From Plantactinospora endophytica (GTDB lineage Bacteria; Actinomycetota; Actinomycetes; Mycobacteriales; Micromonosporaceae): a DNA stretch of 39,972 nucleotides. The stretch covers positions 1 through 39,972 of the forward strand of contig NZ_BONW01000007.1 in the NCBI RefSeq assembly GCF_016862915.1. Reading direction: 5' to 3'. A program made the position numbers and the translations under genes. This document shows positions 23,813 to 32,291 of this stretch, piece after piece (position 1 is the first letter of the stretch; every line of letters starts with the position of its first letter). The notes beneath the pieces were generated by a model. That model was not told the DNA's origin and searched no databases. It worked only from the letters and a program-made list of their open reading frames with translations.

Positions 23813-24544
23813 TCATTTCCGCAGTCGAAGCATCGCCTGCCGGCCTATTTCCACGAGTGCGCGGGCGGTCGCGGCGAAGATCGGCAGAATCTGTTCTTCC
23901 AGTGGCGCCCAGGTGAGGCGGAGGTACAGGTTTCCGTCGACGGCGACGATGACGGGTCTGGCGTTATCTTCGACAAAGGCGTGCGCCGTAGTACCGAGCC
24001 CTTCGACAGGGCTCAGAACCTCCCGGCTGGCGTTGAGTCTGCGGACACTTTCGTAGATTGACCAGGTGGTGCCGCCGTCGTTTGCCACCGTCATGTGCGC
24101 TGTCGCGACTCCGACGGTGCTTCCGTTTCCGAGAATGGCGCTGCATCTGACGACGGCGACGGATCCGACGGTCGAGATCTGCGCGTGAGGCTCCGTGCGA
24201 CGTTCACCGACTTGCGCGGTGAGCGGTGTCCAGTCGACGACGCCGCAGGGTCGGTCCACCGCCGTGTAGCGGGCACTCGCCGCCGGGACAGCGGTGACGC
24301 TCAGGCCACCCAATGCCGGAGGAGACGCGACCTGGACAAGCCCGCCTGGGCGTGATCCCGCCGACCGTTCCGCGGCGTCGTTGACGGGGCCGCGACTGCC
24401 ACCGAGCGCCAGACCCGCGGCGAACAGTGCGACGGCGAGCCCGTAGGCGACCGGGACTCGTGTCCGCCGCCGCGCCGTCCGGGAGAGGGAGGCCGGGCAC
24501 GCAGCCCCTGCGCGCTCGGGGATTCGGTGCTGGCCGCCTGACAT
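23813..24544 (-). CDS. Membrane-anchored extracytoplasmic protein, DUF3558-like
   Basis: A 243-residue protein from ATG 24544 (AAGGTGG upstream); the extra codons to 24631 lack a site. An Arg-rich cytoplasmic start is followed by one membrane helix (VPVAYGLAVALFAAGLALGG, about residues 34-53) without a lipobox, a Ser/Pro/Ala linker, and a domain with two cysteines (DRPCGVVDW and VVRCSAIL) that probably form a disulphide. The CxxxDW…C layout resembles the DUF3558 group of actinobacterial cell-surface proteins, a tentative match. It follows the 87-residue gene by 64 bases and is likely co-transcribed. Its 3' end converges with the leaderless gene. Confidence 0.7.
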   Translation of the reverse strand: MSGGQHRIPERAGAACPASLSRTARRRTRVPVAYGLAVALFAAGLALGGSRGPVNDAAERSAGSRPGGLVQVASPPALGGLSVTAVPAASARYTAVDRPCGVVDWTPLTAQVGERRTEPHAQISTVGSVAVVRCSAILGNGSTVGVATAHMTVANDGGTTWSIYESVRRLNASREVLSPVEGLGTTAHAFVEDNARPVIVAVDGNLYLRLTWAPLEEQILPIFAATARALVEIGRQAMLRLRK

Positions 24545-24608
24545 GGGAAAACCACCTTGCTTACAGCGACGACCCGGACGAACGGCCCGCGGTCGGCGGG
24601 GCTTGTTG

Positions 24609-24872
24609 TCAGTCGTGCGCCGCATCGTCATCGGCCGACGGCTCCGGCCAGCCGCCGAGTGCCTGGTTCAGCAGGCCACTCATCTCGCGGGTGAGGTTGT
24701 GCAGGCTGACCAGGCTGCGGGTGCGCAACTCGCCGCGGCTGCGGCGCGCCCGCAGCAGGGACGTCACCAGCTCTGCCACCGTGTCCTCGACCCGATCGAG
24801 AGTCCGTGTGTATGGGTCCTCCCGACTTGCGGGAATGGGCGGGCCGGGTGGAGTCAACGTCTTCGACGACAT
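24609..24872 (-). CDS. Small helical protein of 87 residues
   Basis: ATG 24872 is preceded by GAGGAGGCGAG, a clear ribosome site, and is preferred over upstream codons. After a Pro-rich start the protein is one long amphipathic helix region (YTRTLDRVEDTVAELVTSLL, then HNLTREMSGLLNQALGG) ending in an acidic Asp/Ala tail. No membrane segment. It is first in a probable two-gene operon with the membrane-anchored protein. No family is recognised. Confidence 0.68.
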   Translation of the reverse strand: MSSKTLTPPGPPIPASREDPYTRTLDRVEDTVAELVTSLLRARRSRGELRTRSLVSLHNLTREMSGLLNQALGGWPEPSADDDAAHD

Positions 24873-24990
24873 CTCGCCTCCTCGAATCAACAATGCCGGT
24901 CAATGGATGTGATTGTGTCCGCGTCGGATGCTCGGGGAAGCGGCATCCGACGCGGACCCGGCGCCTGCGGTCACGACCAACCACACACCC

Positions 24991-25004
24991 GGTGCACGTG
25001 CACC
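24991..25004. promoter_or_regulatory. 14-base perfect palindrome
   Basis: GGTGCACGTGCACC reads the same on both strands and stands 119 bases upstream of the minus-strand 87-residue gene. It is a plausible binding site for a dimeric regulator. Confidence 0.4.
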
Positions 25005-25138
25005 CGATGTCCCCACGACGGTTAACCGGTCCGCGCACGTAACCCCCATCGCGGCCGTACCGGTACCGGCCGGATCAACACGTACGCCCTCGCAGAGCTG
25101 CCGCCACAAAGTATGCACGGCGGAACCGTTCCGGAACA

Positions 25139-25208
25139 CGTGACAACCATTGACACCGACCACAGTGGGCAGTGGTAACCCGCCCACGGGTTGTCAATAG
25201 ATGTCACG
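25139..25208. promoter_or_regulatory. Imperfect 17-base dyad upstream of the P450
   Basis: CGTGACAACCATTGACA (25139-25155) and TGTCAATAGATGTCACG (25192-25208) are complementary at 15 of 17 positions with a 36-base spacer. TTGACA at 25150-25155 could also serve as a -35 element. The right arm covers the ATG at 25201, one reason to prefer the P450 start at 25351. Confidence 0.5.
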
Positions 25209-25350
25209 TAGCGGAGACACGCCGACCCGGATTAGCTTGGCCACACATCGCCGATGCCGAGCACCGAACCATCCGACGGTCCGACCGTTTCCGGGGCTTG
25301 GCGAATTCGAGCCAGCCCTTCTGCGGCTGGCGTTATCCCGGGGGTATCCC

Positions 25351-26598
25351 ATGCACACTCAACCCGTTAATGGCGCATGCCCGAGAGACAGACTCCGGGT
25401 GGTCCGGGAGCAGCCGACCCGCCCGGAGGAGGTGCGATACGCCGAGGGCCTGGGCCTGTGGCTGATCAGCCGGCACGACCACGTCCGGCAGGCGTTCGCC
25501 GACGTCGACAGCTTCGGCAACGCGCTGACCCTGGCCCCGGTCTACCCGCTGTGCCCCGAGGCCCTCGCCATCATGGTCAGCCTCGACGTGCCGCCGACCA
25601 CCGCCGCGGCCGACCCGCCGGTACACACCCGCACCCGGCGGGCGCTGCGGGCCACCTTCGCCAACACCGACCCGCGGGTCGCCATCCAGTACGGGCCGAT
25701 CGTGCGCCGCCGGGTCGATGAACTCGTCAACGCCGTCGCCGCCCGCCGCGGCGAGGTCGTCGACCTCGTCCCCGAGTTCACCACCCTGCTACCGCTGCTC
25801 GTCATCCTGGACATTCTCGGCGTACCCGACCACGAGGTGACCCGGATCCGGGACTGGGCCGACGGGCAGATCGCCCTCGGCTGGGGCCAACCCGACCCCG
25901 CCGAACAGGTCCGCCTCGCCCGGAACCTCCTCGACTTCTGGACCTACTGCCAGGGCCTCGTCCACCAACGGGTCACCGGCGCCCTCGACGGCGACGACTT
26001 CATCTCCCGCGCCCTGCGCTACCGAGACGGCGACGACAAGATCCTCACCGTCGACGAGGTCGCCTCCCTGGCCTTCAACCTCCTCGTCGCCGGCCACGAG
26101 ACCACCGCCGGCCTCCTCACCCACAGCCTCGAACAGGCACTGGCCGTGCCACGCCGCTGGGAACGCATCGCCGCCGAACCCGCCAGCGTTCCCGCCTTCC
26201 TCGAAGAGGCCCTGCGGTTCAGCCCCGCCATCGACGGCTGGCTACGGGTCACCCGGCGGCCGGTCACCATCGGCGGCGTCACCATTCCCGCCGGGCAACG
26301 CTGCCTGCTCCTCATCGGCGTCGCGAACCGGGACCCGGCGACGTTCACCGACCCCGACCGGTTCAATCCCGCCCGGCACGACGCGGACCGCCACCTGTCC
26401 TACGGACACGGCCCCCACTACTGCATCGGGGCCGCACTCGCCCGCCTCGAAGCCCGCACCGCGCTCGTCCGGCTCGCCGCACGGATGCCGGACCTACGCC
26501 TCGTCCCCTGGCACACCCCAGCCCTCGCCCCCAACCTCGCGTTCCGTGCGCTGCGGGCACTGCCCGCGAGGCAACGGCTCATCGGCATCCGCCGCTGA
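25351..26598 (+). CDS. Cytochrome P450
   Basis: A soluble bacterial P450 of 415 residues from ATG 25351, which has GGGGG 6-10 bases upstream; an alternative ATG at 25201 would add 50 residues of untypical sequence. Signatures: AGHETT in the I helix (residues 247-252, with oxygen-activating Glu/Thr), the ExxR motif in EEALR (~residue 286) and the heme loop YGHGPHYCIG with Cys358 as iron ligand. It should catalyse an NAD(P)H-dependent monooxygenation, but no ferredoxin or reductase gene is near, so it must use partners encoded elsewhere. Two secreted proteins follow on the same strand. The substrate cannot be read from sequence. Confidence 0.92.
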   Translation: MHTQPVNGACPRDRLRVVREQPTRPEEVRYAEGLGLWLISRHDHVRQAFADVDSFGNALTLAPVYPLCPEALAIMVSLDVPPTTAAADPPVHTRTRRALRATFANTDPRVAIQYGPIVRRRVDELVNAVAARRGEVVDLVPEFTTLLPLLVILDILGVPDHEVTRIRDWADGQIALGWGQPDPAEQVRLARNLLDFWTYCQGLVHQRVTGALDGDDFISRALRYRDGDDKILTVDEVASLAFNLLVAGHETTAGLLTHSLEQALAVPRRWERIAAEPASVPAFLEEALRFSPAIDGWLRVTRRPVTIGGVTIPAGQRCLLLIGVANRDPATFTDPDRFNPARHDADRHLSYGHGPHYCIGAALARLEARTALVRLAARMPDLRLVPWHTPALAPNLAFRALRALPARQRLIGIRR

Positions 26599-26718
26599 GC
26601 CGACCCGAACCACCACAACCCCGAAAAGGAGGTGCCCAACGCCCCAGCCCGCAGACCGCGCGACAGCCGCCCACCCGCACCACCAAGCCGCTACGAACGC
26701 CTCACCGAGAGGAATCCC

Positions 26719-27153
26719 ATGCGAGGGATCAAGCAAACATTGGCCACCACCGCCGCGGTCGCGATCACCGCCACCGGACTCGCGGTGACCGGCACCGCAA
26801 CGCCCGCCCAGGCCGCCGAGTGTCGAACACACCCGCTCTCCGGATACGTCGGCATGACCCGCGAGCAGTCGGGCACGTCCGGCGCCGTAACCGCCACGAC
26901 CTGGCGCACCACCGCCAAGTGCCAGGACATCCAGGTACGCGGCGTGCTCGGCGCCAGCGGAGGACGACGGGCGCGCTGGTACGACGTCTGCGTCATCTTC
27001 ATCGACCGCACATCCGCCTGCAACTACTGGTCACGGATCCGGCTCGGGCACTGGACCAACGTCGCGACCAACGTAAGAGACGGCGTCAGCTTCAAACTCC
27101 GCGTGCGGGTACCGGTCGGAGCCGACATAGCCAGAGGACAAATGGACTTCTGA
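26719..27153 (+). CDS. Small secreted four-cysteine protein 1
   Basis: A 144-residue precursor from ATG 26719 (GAGAGGAA upstream). A Sec signal peptide of ~33 residues (MRGIKQTLATTAAVAITATG… ending TPAQAA) is followed by a mature domain starting at ECRTHP. The mature part has four cysteines (in ECR, AKCQDI, DVCVIF and SACNYW), probably two disulphides, and a WTNVATNV…F segment near the end. It is a tandem paralogue of the next gene, with an almost identical signal peptide and the same 3' MDF ending. About 120 bases after the P450 gene, so an operon is possible. No family is recognised. Confidence 0.82.
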   Translation: MRGIKQTLATTAAVAITATGLAVTGTATPAQAAECRTHPLSGYVGMTREQSGTSGAVTATTWRTTAKCQDIQVRGVLGASGGRRARWYDVCVIFIDRTSACNYWSRIRLGHWTNVATNVRDGVSFKLRVRVPVGADIARGQMDF

Positions 27154-27278
27154 CGCGAACCGGTCCCCGACCCTCGCCGCCGCCCCAGAAGGCCGCCTCA
27201 CACCCCTGCCAGCAGACGCGACAACGGCCGCCCATTCCGACAGCAGGCCGCCGCGAACACATCAACGAAAGGAATCCC

Positions 27279-27725
27279 ATGCGAGGGATCAAGCAATCAC
27301 TGGCCACCACCGCCGCGATCGCGATCGCCGCCACCGGACTCGCGGTGACCGGCACCCCCACGCCCGCCCACGCGGCCGGGTGCCGCGCCGCCCCCTACTC
27401 CGCCACGTTCATACAAGCCGGCGGAGCCCGATGGAGCGGAAGCACCGGCTGGATGTACAGCACATTCGGCCCCTACACCACCACCAGCCAGTGCCGCGAC
27501 ATCAACCTCAAGAACCAACCCCGAGGCGACCGAGCCGCCCGCCAACTCCGCGCCTGCGTCATCTTCGTCAACCACACCAGCGACTGCAACTACCTCACCA
27601 CGGTCAACGCCGGCCAGTGGGCCAACGTGGCCACGAACGTCCAGGACGGAACCCGATTCAAAGTCATGATCGGGGTCAATACCGCCGCCACCCCGTACGG
27701 CGCAGACGGGGTCATGGACTTCTGA
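27279..27725 (+). CDS. Small secreted four-cysteine protein 2
   Basis: A 148-residue precursor from ATG 27279 with AAAGGAATCCC, the same ribosome region as its paralogue 125 bases upstream. The signal peptide (MRGIKQSLATTAAIAIAATG… TPAHAA) differs from the first at few positions, whereas the mature domain has diverged but keeps the cysteines (GCRAAP, SQCRDI, RACVIF, SDCNYL) and the WANVATNVQDG motif. The strong conservation of signal and leader suggests recent duplication followed by selection for different mature surfaces. Role outside the cell is unknown. Confidence 0.82.
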   Translation: MRGIKQSLATTAAIAIAATGLAVTGTPTPAHAAGCRAAPYSATFIQAGGARWSGSTGWMYSTFGPYTTTSQCRDINLKNQPRGDRAARQLRACVIFVNHTSDCNYLTTVNAGQWANVATNVQDGTRFKVMIGVNTAATPYGADGVMDF

Positions 27726-27773
27726 CCCGGCACCAAGCCCGGATACGCCACCGCTTGATGCAGTGGCGGCACC

Positions 27774-27817
27774 AGCGGAAGGGTGGACGGTCCAAACGGG
27801 CCGCCCACCCTTCCGCT
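27774..27817. terminator. Strong bidirectional terminator-type hairpin
   Basis: Arms AGCGGAAGGGTGG (27774-27786) and CCACCCTTCCGCT (27805-27817) pair perfectly over 13 bases with an 18-base loop. It lies 49 bases past the second secreted-protein gene and between it and the convergent LuxR-type regulator. Confidence 0.7.
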
Positions 27818-27940
27818 TCCGTCGTACCCCGGACGGGCCCGTGACGAATCTGAGCTACCCGCGGACAGCCGCCTGGACAGCGAAATCGAGTAGGACGCTC
27901 CTGCCGCGCTACAGGGTTCGGGATCGTTGACAGTCGATGA

Positions 27941-30271
27941 TTACGGCTGCTGGTCGCCTTGCGTGGTCCACCACGTCGCGATCGCCGCTCGTCCGCGCAG
28001 GCCGAGCCGTTGAAGGATGTCGCGGACGTGGACGTCGACGGTGCGGGCGGTGATACGCAGGTGCGTACCGATCTCCGCGCTGGTCATGCCCTGAGTGATC
28101 ATCGCCGCTACCTCGCGTTGGCGGTCAGTGAGCCGGAGGCTTCCGATCGCCGCGGGGCGGCGTGAGGTGGACTCCTTCAAGGCGATCCGGACGGCGTTGG
28201 CATGACGCCGAACACCGGCGTCCACCGCCTCGGCAAGCCCTGTCTCACCGAGGACGCCCGCGATGGCGGCGCGAGCTTGGGTGTTTCGCCGGGCGAGCGG
28301 ACGCAGACCGGGAAGGTTCACACCTAGTTTCTGCTGCCGGGCGCGGGACGCGCCGAGAAGCCACCCGGCCCGGCGGGCCTCCGTGCTCACGCTGTCGCCA
28401 CCGCCCAGCTGTGCGGCGATGATCCACGCTGACAGTTCGATGCTCCAGGTCTGGCCCCACTGATCATCAAGGTCACGCTGCAGACTGAGGCCCCGGGCGG
28501 CGAGTTCCTCAGCCCGTGCGTGGTCATCGTTGGCGAGAGCGGCCAGGGCGGCGGTCCACAGGGCCCAACTGATCGTCCACGGCGCGTGAGCCGCCTCCGA
28601 CTGGCGAAGATATTCCTCGGTGTTGCGCACCGCCGTAGCGGGGGCGTCGGCGAACGCCGACGCCATCGCCCACATCAAACTCGCCATCTGCCGGTCACCG
28701 GGACTGTCGGCGAGCGCCTCGCGGGCAGCCGCCAGGAGGCTGATCGCGTCCTGGCCGCCGGTGTTGAGCGCCACGCTGGAGCCGTGGCCGTACAACACCG
28801 CCGGGGTCACCGCGAGCTCCCACTGCTGATGCAGCTCGTAGGCGGCGCCGACGAGTTCCGCGGCGTTGGTGTGGCGGCCCTGGGTAGCGTCAACCCACGC
28901 GGCCAGGCTCATGGTGGCGGCGAGGTCAGCCGCGTCGTCGCGGTGGGGTGTCGGGATCGTTTTGGAGGCGTCTATCACCCGGCGCAGTTGCTGTGTGGCC
29001 AGGTCGAGCCAGCCGAAGAAGAACGGGGCGCGGGTGCGTACGAGATCCCGGCAGATCTCCCGAGCGGCCGGTAGGTCCTGGCAGGCGATGGACTCGTCGA
29101 TCGCGGCGAGGATGTCCGGTAGTTCGCGGTGGACCGTAGCCATCGCTTCGGGTTCGGTTGGGCCGAGCCAGGTGGTCGCGGCCCGGCTTGTCAGGGCGCG
29201 GTAGTAGTCGCGGTGTCGGTCGCGCACCCGCTGCGTCTGACCGGAGGTGGCGAGTTTGTGTCGCCCGTAGTCCCGCAGCGTGTTGAGCAGGTAGTACCGG
29301 GGCGGATGATTCAGCCCCGCTGTGGCGTCGACGGAGAGGACGGACTTGTCGACCAAGCCGCTGACCAGGTCGAGCACCTCGGCGGTGGCGACTCCGTCGC
29401 CGGTGCAGATGGCCTCGATCGCCGACAGGTCGCAGAAGCCGGCGAAGGTGGATACACGATTCCACAGGGTCTGCTCGCCGTCGGTGCACAGGTCGTAGCT
29501 GACATCGACGACCTGTCGCAGGGTGCTGTGCCGGGGCGGATTCTCATTGTCGGCACACGCGGCGGAGGGGTCTGCCAGTAGCCGGAACCGGTGGTCGGCG
29601 AGGCGCTGGGTGAGCTGTTGGACCGACAGGGTGCGAACCCGACTCGCCGCCAGCCGGATCGCCAGGGGCAGCCCGTCGAGCTGCCGGCACAGGTCGGTAA
29701 CGGCCCGTTGGTCGTCGATGACGGCCGGGCTCGCGCCAGCCGCCAACGCGCACGCGTTGAAAAGGTCGACAGCCTCGTGCGGCGGCATCGGTGGCACGAC
29801 GAGAGTCTGTTCGCCATCGATGGACAACGCCTGCCGCGACGTCGCGAGGATCCGCACGTGCGGCGCGGTGCGGACCAATGCGTTCACACACTCTCGGACG
29901 GCGGGTACCAGCTGCTCGCAGTTGTCGAGCACGAGCAGAATCCGCCGGTTGTGGAGGTGGTCGAGGAGGACGTCCAGACCGGCGGGCCCGAGCTGTCTGA
30001 TACCCAGCGTCAGTGCCAGATGGGCGTAGATCCGCTCCGGAGTGACGCCCTGCGGCTGCAGAACGCCGAGGTCGACCATCCACGCACCGCCCGGATGCGA
30101 TGACTGCAGAAGATGGGCCACGCGTAGCGCGAGTCGGGTCTTGCCGACACCACCGGTGCCGATGAGGGTCAGAAGCCGCCCGTGGCGTAGTCGGGAGCAT
30201 GCCTGAGCCAACTCTGCATCACGACCGACCCAGGTCGCGATGTCCAGCGGCAGAGTGCCCGGTGTGGTCAC
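27941..30271 (-). CDS. LuxR-family regulator with STAND ATPase domain
   Basis: A 776-residue regulator from GTG 30271 (VTTPGTLPLDIATWVGRDAEL); a TTG at 30343 in frame is less likely. Near the N-terminus is an NB-ARC/STAND NTPase with P-loop GTGGVGKT (residues 38-45), Walker B-type LLVLDNCEQL, an ATSRQ sensor motif and GLPLAIRLAASR. A long helical middle (TPR-like) follows, and the C-terminus has a LuxR helix-turn-helix (LTDRQREVAAMITQGMTSAEIGTHL…TVDVHVRDILQRLGL). Such proteins couple ligand or partner binding and ATP hydrolysis to transcription control. It converges on the P450/secreted-protein genes and diverges from the 30967 cluster, so it may control either. Confidence 0.88.
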   Translation of the reverse strand: MTTPGTLPLDIATWVGRDAELAQACSRLRHGRLLTLIGTGGVGKTRLALRVAHLLQSSHPGGAWMVDLGVLQPQGVTPERIYAHLALTLGIRQLGPAGLDVLLDHLHNRRILLVLDNCEQLVPAVRECVNALVRTAPHVRILATSRQALSIDGEQTLVVPPMPPHEAVDLFNACALAAGASPAVIDDQRAVTDLCRQLDGLPLAIRLAASRVRTLSVQQLTQRLADHRFRLLADPSAACADNENPPRHSTLRQVVDVSYDLCTDGEQTLWNRVSTFAGFCDLSAIEAICTGDGVATAEVLDLVSGLVDKSVLSVDATAGLNHPPRYYLLNTLRDYGRHKLATSGQTQRVRDRHRDYYRALTSRAATTWLGPTEPEAMATVHRELPDILAAIDESIACQDLPAAREICRDLVRTRAPFFFGWLDLATQQLRRVIDASKTIPTPHRDDAADLAATMSLAAWVDATQGRHTNAAELVGAAYELHQQWELAVTPAVLYGHGSSVALNTGGQDAISLLAAAREALADSPGDRQMASLMWAMASAFADAPATAVRNTEEYLRQSEAAHAPWTISWALWTAALAALANDDHARAEELAARGLSLQRDLDDQWGQTWSIELSAWIIAAQLGGGDSVSTEARRAGWLLGASRARQQKLGVNLPGLRPLARRNTQARAAIAGVLGETGLAEAVDAGVRRHANAVRIALKESTSRRPAAIGSLRLTDRQREVAAMITQGMTSAEIGTHLRITARTVDVHVRDILQRLGLRGRAAIATWWTTQGDQQP

Positions 30272-30966
30272 CAGACGACAGTAACGCCCCTCACATCCCG
30301 ATTTCAGTCTCGAATAGAACCCGCAGGGCCTGATTCCAGGCAATCTACCTACCGCACACCGAGTACTACATAGACGACCCGAAGCCCTCTACGTATTTGT
30401 CCCGATACATAGCCCCCGCGTCGCGGGCGAGACTGTCAGATGTTGGACAAGAACGTTCGAGGCAAGATCGCCCATCGTGGCGGCCTGGCAGCCGAGCCAG
30501 CCGCTACAGCTACTTCGTGAACTTGCTCTGCTGGATCACCAGCGGGCACTACCATCAGTGGTGGAAGGTACGGACGTCGAACCACCGCTTGGACCAGCGA
30601 GTTCGTGCGTATTCCCCTGCGGCCCGAGCGCGAACGCCACGCTGCTGTCCTCGAGGGCGGACAGCGCGCCAGGCCCGCCAACAGATCGCCACCGAGCGCC
30701 GCGACGGGTGTTTGGGATCTCGTACACCTCGTTCGCCGTAGGCATGCGCGCTCCGCTACCGCTTCGACGACCACACTCGGCCCCGCACAAGGGGGCCTCG
30801 CGGTGGACCCGCACCGGAACCACGTCGACAGCACTGCCGACGACCCCGGCGCCGACCGACGGGAGCGAGTAGAAGTCGATGTCAACTCAACCCATGGCGG
30901 TTCGTGTCGCACTCGACGCGACCGTCCGAGCTACCGCATCACGAAGACGAGGAACGGAATCGGGAC
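30272..30966. other. Divergent intergenic region of ~0.7 kb
   Basis: No gene with a credible ribosome site and family is found between the LuxR-type regulator and the 30967 gene. A plus frame from a GTG at 30477 (VAAWQPSQPLQLLRELALLD…) is the most protein-like but turns into low-quality Ser/Pro/Arg sequence. Promoters for both flanking genes should lie here. Confidence 0.4.
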
Positions 30967-31698
30967 GTGAACGAACTGTTGGAGCGGGTCATCGCCGCAC
31001 ATGGCGGTATGGACCGTTGGAACGAGCTGGCCTCCGTCAGCGCTCGGGTGCTCGGCGGCGGCGCGCTGTGGCCGCTCAAGGGACAGGAGGGAATCCTGGA
31101 CGACGTCGTCACGCGCGCCGAGCTGCACCGCCAGTACGCCGGAAGCACACCGTTCGGTGCGCCGGGACTGCGTAGCGCTGTCAGCCCCGACCGCGCGGCG
31201 ATCGAGACCGACACGGGTGAGGTCGTCGACGAACGACTTCATCCACGGAATGCCTTCGCGGGTCATGAGATCTCCACCCCGTGGGACCGGTTGCATCTGG
31301 CGTACTTTAACGGGTACGCGATGTGGAACTACCTCACCGAGCCGTTCCTCCTGGCGGGCCCGGGCTTCCAGGTCGAGGAGCTCAAGCCCCATCACGAGGA
31401 CGGCGAGGTGTGGCGAACGCTGGAGGTGACGTTCCCCGACAACGTCGCGACCCACAGCAGGAAGCAGACCTACTACGTCGACGATGCCGGCCACATCCGG
31501 CGGCACGACTACGTGAGCGAAATCGTCGGTCCGAACACCCCGGTCGCCGCCAATTACAGCTCCGACCACCAGGAGTTCGACGGCATCCTGATCCCCACCC
31601 GCCGCCTGGTCTACCTGACCGACCCCGACGGCAACGCTGTCAAGGACACCGTCACCGTGTCCATCGAGTTGCGGGACATCACCTTCACCAAGGAGTGA
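30967..31698 (+). CDS. Unknown hydrophilic protein, possible lipid-binding beta fold
   Basis: A 243-residue protein from GTG 30967 with GAGGAACGGA upstream; ATG 30904 is an alternative that adds 21 charged residues. It starts VNELLERVIAAHGGMDRWNEL, followed by beta-rich sequence with many aromatic residues, FQVEELKPHHEDGEVWRTLEVTFP, QTYYVDDAGHIRRHDY and LIPTRRLVYL. This pattern (helix with AHGG, then repeated strands ending in YVDxxGxIxR) recalls LolA-like or outer-membrane-sorting-like beta folds in actinobacteria, a tentative reading. It lacks a signal peptide. The DUF1330 gene starts 4 bases after the stop, so the two are co-translated. Confidence 0.75.
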   Translation: MNELLERVIAAHGGMDRWNELASVSARVLGGGALWPLKGQEGILDDVVTRAELHRQYAGSTPFGAPGLRSAVSPDRAAIETDTGEVVDERLHPRNAFAGHEISTPWDRLHLAYFNGYAMWNYLTEPFLLAGPGFQVEELKPHHEDGEVWRTLEVTFPDNVATHSRKQTYYVDDAGHIRRHDYVSEIVGPNTPVAANYSSDHQEFDGILIPTRRLVYLTDPDGNAVKDTVTVSIELRDITFTKE

Positions 31699-31701
31699 GA
31701 C

Positions 31702-32058
31702 GTGACGACTTACCTCATCAACCACCTACGGATCCCCGGCGGCGTACCTAACGAGAAAGGCCTCGCCTACCTCGAGCAGGTACAGGCCACCACAGAGCCG
31801 TACGGCGGCAGGTGGCTCGTGTTGGATGCGGAAGTCCACGTCGTCGAGGGAGCGTGGCCGGGTTCGGCAGTGTTGATCGAGTTTCCCGACATGGCCAAGG
31901 CGAAGGCGTGGTACAACTCAGCGGAATATAAGCAGATCCGGAATCTCCGCACTGACAGCACGATCAACGACCTCATCCTCGTCGACGCCGTCGGTCCCGG
32001 CTTCACGGTTGCTGGCTACGCCCAGCAGATCCGTGCGGCGGCCCAGACCGGCGGCTAA
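31702..32058 (+). CDS. DUF1330 family protein
   Basis: A 118-residue ferredoxin-like alpha/beta-barrel protein of the DUF1330 type. Family traits are YLINHLRIPGG, the GGRWLVLDAEVHVVEGAWPGSAVLIEFPDM segment (given by its core GGRW and IEFPD), AKAWYNSAEYKQIRNLR and a strand ILVDAVG. GTG 31702 follows the stop of the preceding gene by three bases, with the ribosome site (AAGGAG) inside that gene's end. Such proteins are dimeric, dabb-like and often sit near oxidoreductase genes; no activity is established for this one. Confidence 0.85.
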   Translation: MTTYLINHLRIPGGVPNEKGLAYLEQVQATTEPYGGRWLVLDAEVHVVEGAWPGSAVLIEFPDMAKAKAWYNSAEYKQIRNLRTDSTINDLILVDAVGPGFTVAGYAQQIRAAAQTGG

Positions 32059-32291
32059 ACATCTCGTGACCTCTCGTCTGGGGGCTGTTTCTGACCTACA
32101 CGCGCATCGAGCAATTGGTAGACGGTCTCCGGTGAAGGTCTGAACGACCACGGGGAACCCGGATACCGACACCACGTGGCCACCTCGGCGGCGAGGCGGT
32201 TACCCCGACCGACGCCGTGAACACGCAGAGACAGGCCGTCGCCGTGAGGTAGACGGCCGACCACTCGACGGACACCTGACGGAAGGGCACC
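32059..32291. other. Intergenic region before the aldo/keto reductase
   Basis: A 233-base gap with no gene. Short frames on both strands (for example a minus frame with SPETVYQLLDARVG) could be debris but are not assignable. It ends with the GGAAGGG ribosome site of the next gene. Confidence 0.35.

Larger units (their letters stand above)
24873..25350. promoter_or_regulatory. Divergent intergenic region upstream of the P450
   Basis: This 478-base region separates the minus-strand 87-residue gene from the P450. It contains the palindromes GGTGCACGTGCACC (24991-25004) and GTACCGGTAC (25058-25067) and an imperfect long dyad at 25139-25208. No gene is seen, though the P450 frame is open from ATG 25201. 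Confidence 0.5.
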
